Positions 44,036 to 56,254 of a stretch of DNA of 64,000 nt are shown here, in pieces. Origin of the DNA: Trema orientale. Its lineage: Eukaryota; Streptophyta; Magnoliopsida; Rosales; Cannabaceae. The notes under the pieces were generated by a model, which worked only from the letters and a program-made list of their open reading frames with translations, did no database searches and was not told the origin of the DNA. Numbering within the stretch: position 1 is the first letter of the stretch; every line of letters starts with the position of its first letter. The stretch is taken from contig JXTC01000170.1 in NCBI GenBank assembly GCA_002914845.1, positions 298,589-362,588 on the forward strand, read 5' to 3'. The translations under genes were made by a program, and so were the position numbers.

Positions 44036-46030
44036 CTGGAAAGATGGTTTACAATTTACAGTCAATTAATTAATTATACATGTTAATGAGATAATACGTC
44101 TCTACTTGAACGGTCATAAAGTATAAAAGGTATTTGAGACATTGGCTTCCTCAATGCCTCGCTGTTAGAAATCGGCGTACATGCAGCATGATCATGCTCA
44201 ATTACCCAATGGATCGATGATGACCTTCGTTCCCAACATTATTTTTTCCTTAGCAGTTGGGCACCTTAATTTATTGTTTTTCTTGGCTTCTGTCAGTTTT
44301 TTTAAGCCCATATTACGAAGAGAGATCGAGTTCACAAGTTTCACAATTTGGTCCTTGTGTTTTCTTTCTTTTTCTTCTTTTTTTTTTTTTTTTTTTGTAC
44401 TTTATACTAGATCAATTGTATTATCGTATTAGCACATCAATTTGACATTGCACCGAAAATGTCCCTAATAGAGGATGAATAATATTACGCTATGTTATGC
44501 TAGATGCCGAATTAAATCTAGTTTCGACTAAATATAAAAAATAGAAAATTACAATAAACCCAAGTTTTCAAGTAGTTTTTTTTTAACCTAAAAAAAAATA
44601 AAGTAGTTTGGTTTTTGGCCTACATACGTCAGCAATGGTAAAAAAAAAAAAATCTACTATTGGCAAAAGAGATTTAAAAAATTAAAAATTAAAAATTAAA
44701 AATAAAATTAAAATAACGGAAGAGGTTACAAAAATATTAAGAAAAATATTTTCTTGCTTCACCAAATCTTGCCGATGAAAAAAAACGTATATTACACATT
44801 CTTATTTAGGGAGATATGAAAATTATGAACAAACACATAATTTAAAAAGAAAAATATGAAGTACAATTATCCTTATAGATATGGAAACTAAGCACCATCC
44901 TATCCTAATTATGCAGTTTCAATTCTCCACCAAGGGTGATAAATGACGACAAACACTCAAATATATTTAGAAGAAAGTGTCAAAAAGTATATTACATTTA
45001 TCTGACTAATATCTAACCAAGATTATTGTACAAGTCCAGTCCACCATGGTTTCCTGTTGCATGAGCAGCATCATCAACTCTCCAGATGATTTTCCTGTCA
45101 GCAGTCCTCTTCTGATTAAAAATTTTTAACACTTATTGTCGGTTCACTCATATATTAAGCTACAAACCCTAACTTAAGGAGCACAAGAGTAATTAACTAT
45201 GTAGCAAAACAAAGAAAGAAAGACCATCAAAATAATAATAATATTATTAAAATATCCCTTTTAAACAACACAGATATCCAAACCAACTTAATAAATAAAG
45301 CTTTCAGCTGCTGATGCATGTGATTTGATGCAAATTATTAATCAAGAGTACTTGATCTCGTGTGCACATTTGGTGATGAAAAACTACTAAATTCTTAGTT
45401 GACCGGGGTTTTCCTTTTCAACCACCTTTTGTTTATATATAGCTGGGATTTATAATTGGTTTTCATATGCTTTGTGAGCTTCATATATGTGCTTTCAATG
45501 CATAGAATATAGATGATGATATGTGCGGTAGATAGAGATTAGACAGAGATATTCAAGAACGTGACTACCATTTTAAACACATATACAACATTACACTAGT
45601 GACGTTCATTCACATTATTATAGCAAAAATGCATATAAAGAAAAAGTAAAAGAGCTACCTTTGATTCTGGTGCACCAGCCTCTGAGCTTAATTGGATTTC
45701 GTATTAAAGGAGAATTGATCAGGGTATGATTTTCCTCTACTTAAAACCTTCTTCACTTGTTATCCGCCAAGACACAAGAGATGTTTGCGGACAATCCGTA
45801 CCTTTTATACTGGGGAGCTGTAAATATTTACTGCATATTGATAAAAATCCAAGTGGACGAGATAAATTGTCACAATTTGCTTTAACATTTCTAAGCAGTA
45901 GTAAATTAGATAGAATTTCAAAGAACATGAGAAGTTAAAATGAATAAAGCAATTCAAAAAAAAAAAAAGAAAAAAGGAAAATCGAAATTTTACTTCATAT
46001 AGATGAGTACGTAGGAGATGATTAGTCCAG

Positions 46031-49000
46031 CTAAAAGTCCAAAGTATTCATGAATACGAGGGAAGGCACGTGCCGGACTCTGTAGAAATCCTCTCCTCCT
46101 TGTTCCACCCTCTTTTTGAATTGCCTGAGCATGTGTTTGATCACAATTTCCTTGAGAGTAATGACATAGCGCAGACCCTCTGGAACTGTCTTCAACCTTA
46201 AGCAGTTCACAATATGCAAACGACCAAGGCTGGGCAAGGCCCCTTCCTCCACCTTCCACTCTATGAATTCATAAAGATAACAAATGGAAAGAGACTCAAG
46301 CCGAGGAAAACCTTTACTGGTACAAATCATTTCTTTTCCTTTGAAGGCATTATGATCGAGGAGAAGAATCCTTAGACTTGGGAGCTCTTCTAACGTTGCC
46401 ATGGGATCATTCCTAAGACAGGTTTGAACCAGCGTTAACTTGATGAGGTTCGAAGAAAATTGATCGTATGTTGGTAACATAACCATTGGAACTTGCAGAT
46501 GCAGTTTAGAAATTTGAGGACAGCTCAGTAGAAGAAGTATTATTTCATAGTAGGTGAAACGAGCTATTTTTCTTACTGGAAGTTGATGATCTTCGTCATA
46601 TTCATCTTCAACAAGATCGTTGTAATAAATGGCTAGAGATCGAAGATTGTTAAATTTAATTATTGTGCCCTTGAACCTCGACTCCAAATTTACTTTTAAT
46701 TTGGTAAGATTGGTTAGTTTCTCCAGACGATCCAAATAATAGTAATTCGCTGAAACATTCACCATGGTTTGCAAATTGGTAAGATTATCTAACCGCAATA
46801 AACTCTCCGAGTGAGTAACTGTGAAATAGCTTCTTTCAACGTAACCCTTTGTAAAATAGTTTTGCGGCAGATATAGATGTCTCAGCTGCTCCAATTTCCA
46901 TATGACAGATGGTATTTCCGAAAGTTGAAGTCGTTTGTTATGATACAAGTTTTTAACCCTCAAATCTAAAGTCTGCAGACATCTCAAATTGCCTATGGAT
47001 GATGGCAACTTTTCCACGTAGCTGTCCTTGACACTAAATAGCCTCAAGTGGACAAGATTTCCAATTTCTTTGGGCAACATTCCAACGCGACCTCGAGTAT
47101 GGTTTTCAAACTTCAAAACTCTAAGCAAATCAAAGCGATTGAGCAGGGGTTTCATTACTCGCTCATATGATGTATCTGGTTCTGAATTGAAGCATATAAA
47201 AGACCTAAGGCAACCATCCCTGTTTCTTATCAAAGAAAGCAATTCATCAGTACCAGTGTTGTTCAAATAGATGGCAAGTCTACGAACCTTATTGGTTGGC
47301 ACTAAATTTGTTGCGGTTCCAGGAGACGAAGAATTTGTGGCCTCATGCTGGTTGCGGAGATCCACATGTTGAAGAAAGTTTTCTTCCTCAGCCTTTGATA
47401 AGCACAAGTCCCGCATAAGATCATGAACACGACATGTTTTGATTTTGCCAGTTGAGCCCCACTCTGCCACCTGAACAATGCACCTTTTTACCAATTCACT
47501 CAAGTACTCATATGCTGCGTCCTCCGTGGACACAAAGCCTTCTGCCATCCATATTAGGCATAAATCTTTTGCCCTTATTTCAAAATCTTCAGGGAAATAA
47601 GCTAAATGCCAAAAACATGGCTTTAAACGGTATGGTAACTCATCGTAACTTAAACCCAACACCCAATAGAGACCTGAGTTAGTGTCTTCTTGCTCATTTG
47701 TTTTCCCTTTCCCTATATATGTCTTAATGTTCTTATGCAATGTCTCCCACTCACCAACAGTTTGTTTACTAGATAGAAGTCCTCCGAGCACTGTAATGGC
47801 TAATGGCAAACCACCACAATAATCAAGCATCTCTCGTGCTAACTTTTTCTTCTCTTTGTTATCTTCTTCAGAATCTGCAAAGCAACAACACGATAAAAGG
47901 AAACCAAAATAGTTAAGGGCAGGCAACAAGCACAGATGTCTGCCCAAAAATGAAGCCGAAACGACAACAACAATACAACCAGTGTCAAGTATTTATAGCG
48001 TTCTCCCTATAGACTTAAAAAGAACAGAACATTAATACAGTAAAAATGAGGACTTAATAACAGAGTATGTAAAAAATATGAGTATTTCTAATATTAGGAT
48101 TAGGATTAGTATTCTTAATCAATCGTGGGGAGTAGTCTAATAAAATAAAGAGAGATATGTAAGTGAATATATTAGTTACCTGTGCCATCCCTTCCAAAAT
48201 GCGTTTTCTTCCTAAACAACTCCCAACTTTCATTTTTGTTAAAGCAGCGGGGTTCATGGAGAATGCTGCTTCGATCTGCGTGGAAGGCTACCTCTCGATT
48301 ACGAGTGGTGAGCAATATTTTACTCCCTGATATAACATTTGGGAACGCAGGCTTCAGGCGATCCCACGTTGCACAAGTCCAGATATCATCAAGAACCACA
48401 AGACATCTTTTCTCTGTTTGGACTTTATAAAGAGCCTTGGCTATTTCATCGTCCCTCATTTCTTTGATCTCTCTTCTTCTCTCTGCGGTAGGAGGAGAAA
48501 GTCTAATTAAAAGTCCCTCCCAAACATCCCTTGCTTGACAATTTTGGGATACAGGCGCCCAAGCAAAACAATCAAAGCGACGCCGGATATCGCCATGGTA
48601 GTAAATCTGTCTGGCAAGCGTAGTCTTTCCAAGGCCCCCAATCCCACAAATGGAGACAACTTTGTGGAGATTTCCTTCTTCTTCCTTCAAATGCTCCACC
48701 AGCTCCCTGATATTTTCTTCAAACCCAACAAAATCGGAATCGATGTTATGAGAAAAAGTTCGCCTCAGACCCTCTTGCTGCTGCCTGTCCCTGTTGTTGA
48801 TGATCTCGTTGGAATTGGAAGAAGAAGTTTGTACTAGACCAGATTCTTGGAAACTCAACCTCGACTTAGAAATCCGAGCAGTGATTTTCTCAATATCTGA
48901 TCCGACCTTGTGGAGGTGGATGACGATGCAAGGGAAGTACTTGCTACTACTATTCCTGTTCCTGGACGACTCTTTCAAGGCGAAAGTGGCAATGACATCC

Positions 49001-49257
49001 TCGAGATCATAAGCCTCTTCTCTTATTTCAGCAACATGATGGCGAAATGACTTGTCTCCTCGCCTCGCGCGGCCATCTGCATCTTCTAGGAAGCACTTTA
49101 TTCGTTCTAGTTCGGATTTTGCATCCTCAACCTGCTCTCTCACTCCGGACAAGAAAATAGCTTCCTTTACGAGTAAGTCTCCAAGCCTTTCTATCACAAA
49201 ACCAACAACGGCCTCAGCCATATTTCTCCGACCTACTCCCACAGGAACCCACTCCAC
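46031..49257 (-). CDS. CC-NB-ARC-LRR disease resistance protein (RPP13/RPP8-like)
   Basis: Two exons, 49257-48180 and 47874-46031, in phase, 973 aa; a start at 49221 (MAEAVVGFVIERLGDLL) would match relatives better and give 961 aa. The Rx-type coiled coil with its EDVID-like core AYDLEDVIATF is at about 82-92. NB-ARC motifs are complete: P-loop GIGGLGKTT (205-213), kinase-2 LVVLDDIW (286-293), RNBS-B GSKILLTTR, GLPL (about 381-384), and RVHDLMRD (VHD for MHD, about 508-515). LRRs follow to the end, such as LPSSIGNLRCLQTLDLRV. The single intron lies between RNBS-B and GLPL, shared with the broken neighbour. Such NLRs sense pathogen effectors and trigger cell death at the membrane or in the cytosol. 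No truncation or frame break is seen, so it is probably functional. Confidence 0.94.
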
Positions 49258-49569
49258 TAATTAATTAATACAGAACAAAAAGACTGCAGCAGAATTTTAT
49301 TGGGAAGGAAATTAAAGGACTCAACTCAATAAAGAAGATGAAGATGAAGATGAAGATGGTTGTATTATTATGCAACTTCTAGGAAGGAGTAGGAGCTGTC
49401 TTTCCTTGGCTTTAGTCCATAGGAAAGCTTAATAAACGAAACCGCGTGACTGAGGATAAGATTTGTTTGTTTGTTTGCTAGTTGATTTCACTATTTAGGC
49501 CCCATCACTCTTAATATTCTTAATAACTTTTGCAGTTGGTTGGTTGGTGGTCGTTTTTGTCAGATAGCT

Positions 49570-49625
49570 AAGTACGCAAGTCAACAGTAGTGACCTATAA
49601 GTCGCGTACATAAATTATAAAGAAA
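49570..49625 (-). promoter_or_regulatory. Upstream block shared by the two NLR genes
   Basis: gcaagtcaacagtagtgacc followed by tataagtcgcgtacataaat here matches gcagtcaacattgg...ggtgacttaagtcgcatataaat at about 54622-54665, each some 200-350 bp upstream of an NLR start. GTCAA is the complement of the W-box core TTGAC, bound by WRKY factors in defence genes. Conservation of the block is seen; regulation is inferred. Confidence 0.5.
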
Positions 49626-49747
49626 AACAAAAAAGCGAGCAAGATCTTGCAAGTGGCAGCAGTTTGGTAACGAGTTTAACTTACACGCATTCAGCCAAAA
49701 AAGAAAAAAGAAAAATCAATCTAAGACGCAAAAATTGGAAGCCTCAT

Positions 49748-49781
<34 letters not shown>

Positions 49782-49944
49782 GGTAGAATTAGTAGTAAAT
49801 ATTAGGTGGTTTACGGAAGGAAGAGGTTTAAGGAATATAACAGAGGATGTGGCCGTGGACGTTCATATAATAAACTCGTACTTGATTATAACAAATGTTT
49901 GAATAATTTATTAAACATTATCAAATCTCAATCAAAACACTTAC

Positions 49945-50215
49945 ACTGCCTTTGAGGCTTTGTGGTTGTGAAATTGAACAACCTTTGGTAATTGGTACAA
50001 CACCTACGCACATTATCGCCATTTTCAGTTCGTTCTCTCGCTGCAACTAATCAGTGACTCTGCTAAGCCACGTTTCAAAATGAACAACAGTATGTAGAAA
50101 AACGAAGTTATCGGAAAAACAACAAAAATAGAAAAACGACAACAACCCGATTAACGACATCACATTTTTATAAAGACAATATCTTGTGAGAATGACGTTG
50201 CCTGGAGAAACGACA
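49945..50215 (-). pseudogene. Copied 5' fragment of the isomerase-like gene
   Basis: The minus strand from 50022 reads MAIMCVGVVPITK, then CSISQPQSLKGSV, against MATCVVVVPNPKIVQF...QNHKSSKA of the gene at 43415. The DNA match includes gcctttgagg.tttgtggttg and gaaattg.acaa.cttt. The match continues into the upstream side as an acgac array (50084-50215) like that at 43728-44035. Only the first ~25 codons survive, so this is a non-functional fragment in the same orientation as the parent. Confidence 0.75.
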
Positions 50216-50511
50216 AATTAATCCGTTTGTGAAGAGCAGGAGCAACCTTATCTTTTTTTTTTTTTTTTTTTAATCGGTTCTTTCCGGGATTAAAGAGTTT
50301 CAGGTTTATTCTATTGTGACTCTATTGTGACTCCGACCTAAAACTAAGATTCCAAATAACAATTGTACTCACCACTGAGTCAACTCACTTTATCTGAGAG
50401 CAAGCTTATCTTAGTTCATATAAAAATGTCATCATCAATTTAAAATAACAAAGAACAGGTGCTTCAATTTTGGGAACTTGTTTTGCGAAAATACCCATTG
50501 CAAGTTTGGAT

Positions 50512-50518
<7 letters not shown>

Positions 50519-50542
<24 letters not shown>

Positions 50543-50690
50543 NGGGGGCTTGGTTACAAAAATTGGAGTAGAGTAGTTGAGAGACCATTGGCGTGGAATC
50601 CAATTTCTCAACAATTGTACAAGGAGAAGCAGACTAGAGAGCCTCCGGATGTTCGACCGACCATACAACTCTGACAGCAGCACTGCAAAG
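50519..50690 (-). other. Poly-A-tailed segment of unknown origin
   Basis: Read on the minus strand, a non-repetitive stretch (50690 to about 50544) ends in a run of over 20 A (50542-50518) after an N. This looks like a retroposed transcript tail. On the plus strand it has an open frame (WNPISQQLYKEKQTREPP) that I do not recognise. No target repeat was identified. Confidence 0.3.
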
Positions 50691-50931
50691 TAATTAGTAA
50701 AACAAAACCGCTAGTACTTAAACCAAAATCGATCACCAGTACAACTACTGCTTCAGTTCAGTCTATATATATAGACAGCATAATATAATTATCAAGATGA
50801 TGATGAGTTTCGGTGAAAACAAATCTTTTGTAAGCAATTAAGCACCAACATGCATGAGGAGTTCAAAAGCACATCACGTGCATCCCAAGCTACGAATCAT
50901 GTTAAAAGGAGGAGAATAGAAACTTACTTAC

Positions 50932-50986
50932 CAATAACCAACTCAAACACACTTCTAGGACTCGTCTTCTGTATCCGAACTTGTAT
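50932..50986 (-). other. Exon-like copy of the UPF3 terminal exon
   Basis: A 55-bp block bounded by TTTTGCAG and GTAAGTAAG. Its minus strand, ATACAAGTTCGGATACAG and on, aligns with the 53-bp UPF3 last exon at 56293-56241 (AAACAAATATGGGTTCAG and on) at 22 of the first 32 positions. In the UPF3 frame it reads IQVRIQKTSPRS against KQIWVQKSSSGS. Nearby intron sequence (tctgcaa..ccat..ga; attagtaaa/attagcaaa) also matches. In the NLR frame it gives an acidic tail and stop. Confidence 0.6.
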
Positions 50987-53900
50987 CTGCAAAACCATCG
51001 AGACTATATTGATTAGTAAACATACTAGATGAAGAAGATATACTCTGATTGTATATTTTGTATATTCCAAGATATGGTCAAGTCATCCCATGGCTCTGTG
51101 CTTTCTTCCATACTTATAAAATATCAAGCTAGAATTATTTGAAGTAAAATGCTAGAGAGGAAAATGGAATGGATAGATAACTTCAAAACTTGTAAACAAA
51201 GATAAGTACCTCGAATGTCCTCCTCAGCGAAAGTTACAATAGAAGGCACGTGCTGGACTTTGTACAAATCCTCTCCTCCTTCCTCGACTCTTGTTATGAA
51301 TTCCCTTGGCATATTTTCAATCTCAATTTTCTTAAGCGTAGTTACGTATCTTAATCCATCTGGAACTCTACTCAGTTTCCTGCAAGATCTAATCCGCAAA
51401 TGGCAAAGACTAGGCAGGGCCCCTTCCTCCACCTTCCACTCCTTTAATTTGAATACCGCGAAAAACTCGAGAAGTTCAAGTCGAGGGAAACCTCCTTTTG
51501 AGCAAACCATCTCATTCCCCTTGAAGCAATAACGGCGGATGGAAGCAACCCTTAAATTTGGTAGCTTTTCTATTGTTGACATTGGATCATCCTTAAGATA
51601 AGTATCACCCAACACTAACTTCATAAGGTTTGGGGAGAACTGGTAGTCTTCTGGTAACTTTATTATAGGCGACCACAGTTCAAGCTTATAGATCTGAGGA
51701 TAGCTTAATATCACAGGAATAATATCTATCATGTCTTCCTCTTCATTATGCACATGTAAAGACCGAACGCAGTTAAATCTGACACTTGGGGGATTGTGGA
51801 AGATTCTTCCGATATTCTTGTCCACACAAATTCCTAATTTCTTGAGATTAGTCAGCTGCTGAAAATCATTCACATCAAGGTACTTCGTTGGAACAACCAA
51901 CAATGTCTGCAAATTGCTAACATTAGTTAATCTTAAGCATTTACCACTTACATGATAACTCATCGGCAAGTATAAATGTCTCAGTTGTTGCAATTTCCAC
52001 ATTACATTTGGTACTTCCCAACGTTTCATTCTTGCCGCTAAATTTAAAGTCTGCAAGCAACTCAAATTGCCAATAGAAGATGGGATGCTTTCCACATTGC
52101 TGTTGTCAAGGCTTAACAACCGTAAGTGGATAAGCTTTCCAATTTCTTTTGGCAACTTCCCGGAAAATGAAGGAGTGAGCATGTTATCAAGATTTAAAAC
52201 TCTGAGCATCCGAAAGCGATTGAACAAGGGTTTAAATACTTGTTTTCTAGGCTCAACTCCTCGATTGACAAATATTAGACACCTAAGAGAGCCTTCTCCA
52301 TTATCAATAAAGGGAAGCAAATCACTGACATGATGATTAGCATAGATAGCAACTCTGCGTACCTTGTTTCTTGGCTTTACATTTGTTTTTGTGCCAAAAG
52401 ACACGGATTCTACTGGCTCATCTCTATTCCTCAAATCAACAAACTGCAGAAAATTCTCCTCTTGAGCCTTGAACAGGCACAAGTCTCGCATGAGATCATG
52501 AATGCGGAATGATTTCATTCTTCCGGTTGAACCCCATTTTTCAACCTCAACCATGTGCCTCTCCACCAACTCACTTAAGTGGATTATACGCTATATCCTC
52601 GACAGTTTCCATTGAACTTCGTCTTTGATGGTTCATTGATATGAAACCTTCTGCTATCAACGTATGGCATAATTTTTTCACCTCTATCCTAAAATCCTCG
52701 GGGTAACGGGCCAGGTATAAAAAACATGGCTTTAAGTAGAATGGCAACTCATCATAACTCAAACCTAACACTGATGAAACACCCTGGTATTCTTGCTCAT
52801 CCTGTTCTTTGCCTCTACTTAGGTATGTCATAACATTTTTATTCAGCGTTTCCCACTCATCAATTGTGTGTTTCGTAGATAGGAGCCCACTGAGCAAGAT
52901 GATGGCTAATGGCAAACCAGCGCAATGTCTAAGCATCTCTCGCACTATTTCCTCCTTCCTTTCGTTGTCTTTTGAGCCTGAAAAACATACAGGAAAGTAA
53001 CACAAAACAGTCAAACTCAGTTACTTTCTTAACCAGAGTTCTACCTCTTGTTTACAACATTAATGCTACCGGGCGTATTCTCGCTTTTCCTTTCCTTTTC
53101 CATAGATGAAACGACCAATGTGAATCAGATTAAAAGAAGTAGCAATGATTCATATTAAACTCCTATTTGACCATTTCTCTAGTTAGCTTTCCGAGTTACC
53201 GTCCAGCAAATCCGGAAAAAATTAGATTTTAGTAGAACTGTTGATTAATCAATAAAATGGAGTGGACACTTCGAAAATAAAGCCTATCTAGATTGTCATA
53301 TAAAATCTATGCATAAAATTGGGTTGTAGACCTAACAACATAAATGTACTGAAATAAAAAAGGTGGTGAAACATATTACTTGTTGCATCCATCCCGAATA
53401 ATGACTTCTTCACAAACAGCTCCCAGCTCTCACTCTCACTGAGACACCGAGGTTCATGGATCAAACCATTTTTATCTGCATGCAAAGCTAACATTCTTTT
53501 TCCGAGTAGTGAGTAATATTTTGCTATTTGTTTCATCTTCCGGGAATGCAGCTTTTAGACGATCCCAGGTAGAAGTGGTCCAAATATCATCAAGGAGCAC
53601 CAAACATTTCCTCTGTTTCTGAAGGTTGTAAAGCTCCTTGGCTATCTCGTCATCTCTCATTTTTGATATTTCCTCTCTTTTTGACATGGTTGGAGACGTA
53701 AGTTTAATTAAAACTCCTTCCCACACATCTCGTATTTCACACTGTTGAGATATTGACGCCCAAGCAAAACAATCAAAGTGACTCCTGACTTGAGCATGGT
53801 GATAAACTTTTCTTGCAAGAGTAGTTTTTCCCAAACCACCCATCCCACAAACGGAAACCACCCTATGGGGATTCCCTTTTGTCGTCAAATGTGCTACCAA

Positions 53901-54425
53901 CTCTATGATATTTTTGTCGAATCCAACGACATCATGCTCGACAACATGAGAGTAAGCTCGCCTCAACTCTCTTTGCCTCTGGTTTGAAGAAGTTGCACCT
54001 TCCTTGACCGTTAACTCCCTTATGCCATACGTTCGTAAACTTGAGGTCAAACTTGAAATGCTGCTTGAAATCTTCTCAATCTCTGATCCAAATTTATGGA
54101 GCTCAATTCCTTTAGTCAGGATGCAACCAGATCTCTTCAGCGCATTTTTGATACCTCCTTTCCTTTTAGAAGCCACTTTTAAAACAAAAGTCTCGATAAC
54201 ATCCTCCAAAGCATAAGCAGTTTCTCTTATTTGCACAACCCAGAGGCGTACTCTCTCATCACCCTGTTTTACATAAGCATCTGCATCTTTTAAGAAAGAG
54301 CGCATCCAATGCAGCTTGGCTTGTGCATCCTCAACTTGCCCTGTGACTCCGTACAAGAATTTTGCTTCAGTAAGGAGCAAATCTCCAAGTCTTTCAATCA
54401 CAAAGGATACAGCAGCCTCAGCCAT
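50955..54425 (-). pseudogene. Frameshifted CC-NB-ARC-LRR gene, sister of the first NLR
   Basis: Start MAEAAVSFVIERLGDLL at 54425. Exon 1 runs to 53380 (donor CAA|GTAATA), exon 2 is 52977-51210, and a likely third exon is 50986-50955 encoding DTSSDTEDES and a stop. Coiled coil with YALEDVIETF at about 71-80, P-loop GMGGLGKTT (194-202), kinase-2 LVLLDDIW, GLPL, MHD-region IHDLMRD, then LRRs. Two one-base insertions break the frame: a run of five A instead of four at 53497-53501 (after TTRK), and one near 52582 before the SELVERH segment. Otherwise the reading is intact and the splice sites are good. Either this is a recent pseudogene or the sequence has errors, the first being in a homopolymer. 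The intron position and upstream block match the neighbour, so the two are tandem duplicates. Confidence 0.88.
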
Positions 54426-56254
54426 ATCTCTCTTCAACAATTGGATTCAACTCTCTTTCCAGTTAACTTGCCCACTTTGCCCAAGAACGACTCCAGTTTA
54501 AGTATTTTCTCTGTCAGGTGCAATGGCTTTAAATTATTTAGCAAGTTGTCATTTTTTTTTTCTCTTTTTATATTGTTATTTTGTATTGCTGGGCGGTCCA
54601 TTTCATCGAACGGCTAAAGCAGTCAACATTGGTGAGTGGTGACTTAAGTCGCATATAAATATGAAAATTCGACGTGGGGGCTGACGCAAGTTGCAGTAGG
54701 TAGGACAGAACAGGAATTTAAAAGCAGATTACAGTGAACGTTTGTAATACACACATTATTCTATCACTTTCTCTAGTAGAGTTACTCTTTCTGTCTGAAA
54801 ACTTTGAATAATGCTATATAAGACCACATGTTGCCTGGTGCCCGACACCACATATGATGGATGAGTCTATTAATTATAATCATTCGATAACAAATTGTTA
54901 CGTGATATTGGACACCACTTGTGTCTAAAACATTACTCGAAAATTTTAGATAAAACAAAAAAGAGAGATTCAGTTCGTCTAGAGATGATGAATTTCATTT
55001 GCCATTATTCCTCGCATAGCTCTACAACCACGGAATAAATGATTTTTTTTTTCCTAGGGGAATTGGGTAAAAGAAAAATAAAAAGGTCGGTGGCTTAATG
55101 GCAAGAGAGAACGCTTTGTGCTCTACAAACAACAATACTTTTAATAATCGATTAAGTGGTCACCAAAAAATAATTGACAACAATTTAATAAGATCCTTCA
55201 CAAATGGAAAAGAATAATGTTTATGTTCTTTCACGGGAATGACCTAGTTGAATTTCAACAAAACGGGGAATGTATGTGTGTGTATATATAGATGTATGTA
55301 GAGCGTTTTTAAGTCGCCAAACTACAAATTCGCTAACAAGCATTAGCAAGCAACTGGTTTTGTATTCAACTGGAAACAAAAATAAACATTGGATTATAGT
55401 AGCAGCACCACACTGAATAACAGTAAGGTCATACAGCACAAACTAATGTCTCCTCTCAGCCAAAACAACGTGAAAACACTGAAACGAGACCAAATAACTC
55501 GTACTCCTCCAATTAAATATATTTCTTCAAGCTTCCTAACTGATGGCATAGACCAAAATCACAAAAGTGCCAAGCTGCGGCTCTCATCCCCACAAATTCC
55601 AATCAGAGTGCCACAAAATATCAGGCAGCTTAGCACAAATGCCATGCACATCGTAGTAGAATGCTCAACCAGACAATATATACAAGCCAGGCATTCACTG
55701 TCTACTGCTATCCCTTTATATTTACAGTTCTAAGTAAAGACAATTCACCTGTAACACCTAAGTATCCAGATAAGCGGTCGAATCAACAGCAAGAATATTG
55801 ATCGGCCATGGCTCCTCCAAGCCAACCCATCTGACAGGTGCCCTCATGGAAACTCTAGTGTTATATTCCATAGGACATGCCGATAATTTTCTTTCACCTA
55901 TTCCTTGTCTGTCATTGACAAAATGACGAAGACTCCTCAACTCACTATATACTAACTATACCAACATTCAAATCATTTAGATAGCATTTTCCACAACGAA
56001 TATGTTCTGCAGTTCAAAACTCTGTTTACACCTCATCATCTGCCTAGCAAAATAAGACATACTCAAACCACTGGCAAAAGCATGAACACTTCAACACTGT
56101 TATTAATGAAACAGATATGCAAGCAAATAAGAGAATCCTAACTGATAGTTCACGACGTCGCGCGAGAAGTGTCTATGTGTAAAACACTTACAACGCAACA
56201 AATAAAGAGAAAAATAAGTTCATAAAGGACAGGTACTTACCAAGTCACAAACCA
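54426..56254. other. Spacer between the broken NLR and the UPF3 stop codon
   Basis: 54426-54800 is the broken NLR's promoter, with the shared upstream block near 54622-54665. 54806-54938 is a MITE. 55000-55380 shows nothing. 55380-56240 is probably the spliced 3' UTR of UPF3: a GTAAGT donor sits at 56240, and possible acceptors lie near 55900-55930 (minus strand). No coding gene is supported. Confidence 0.5.
54806..54938. mobile_element. Mutator-like MITE with 9-bp target repeat, copy 3
   Basis: A 133-bp element with ends GAATAATGCTATATAAGAC and, inverted, GAGTAATGTTTTAGACAC. The flanks gaaaacttt (54797-54805) and gaaaatttt (54939-54947) are a 9-bp repeat with one mismatch. It lies about 380 bp upstream of the broken NLR. 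The interior attaattataatcattcgat echoes the other copies. Confidence 0.82.

Larger units (their letters stand above)
43416..46030. other. Spacer between the isomerase-like gene and the first NLR
   Basis: 43434-43458 is a (GACT)6 tract and 43460-43503 a (GAA)n tract, both just upstream of the isomerase-like start. 43728-44035 is a degenerate acgac array. 44390-45000 is AT-rich with a poly-T run near 44378-44396. The stretch 45000-46030 may include 3' UTR exons of the NLR (for example a donor-like edge near 45657), but nothing coding is convincing. Confidence 0.45.
49258..50954. other. Spacer between the two NLR genes
   Basis: 49258-49800 is the first NLR's promoter, with a (GAAGAT)n tract near 49337-49358 and a (CT)n tract at about 49752-49781. 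49945-50215 is a copied 5' piece of the isomerase-like gene. 50257-50272 and 50518-50542 are T runs, the latter followed by an N. The rest is unremarkable. Confidence 0.5.

Noticed and set aside
51124-51209. Read-through coding end of the broken NLR past 51210
   Set aside because: The extra residues are hydrophobic and unlike NLR ends, and a consensus GT donor at 51209 with a downstream acceptor explains the sequence better.
55085-55160. tRNA-like box A (gtggcttaatggcaagag)
   Set aside because: No box B (ggttcgaatcc type) follows and no cloverleaf can be drawn; at most a worn SINE head.
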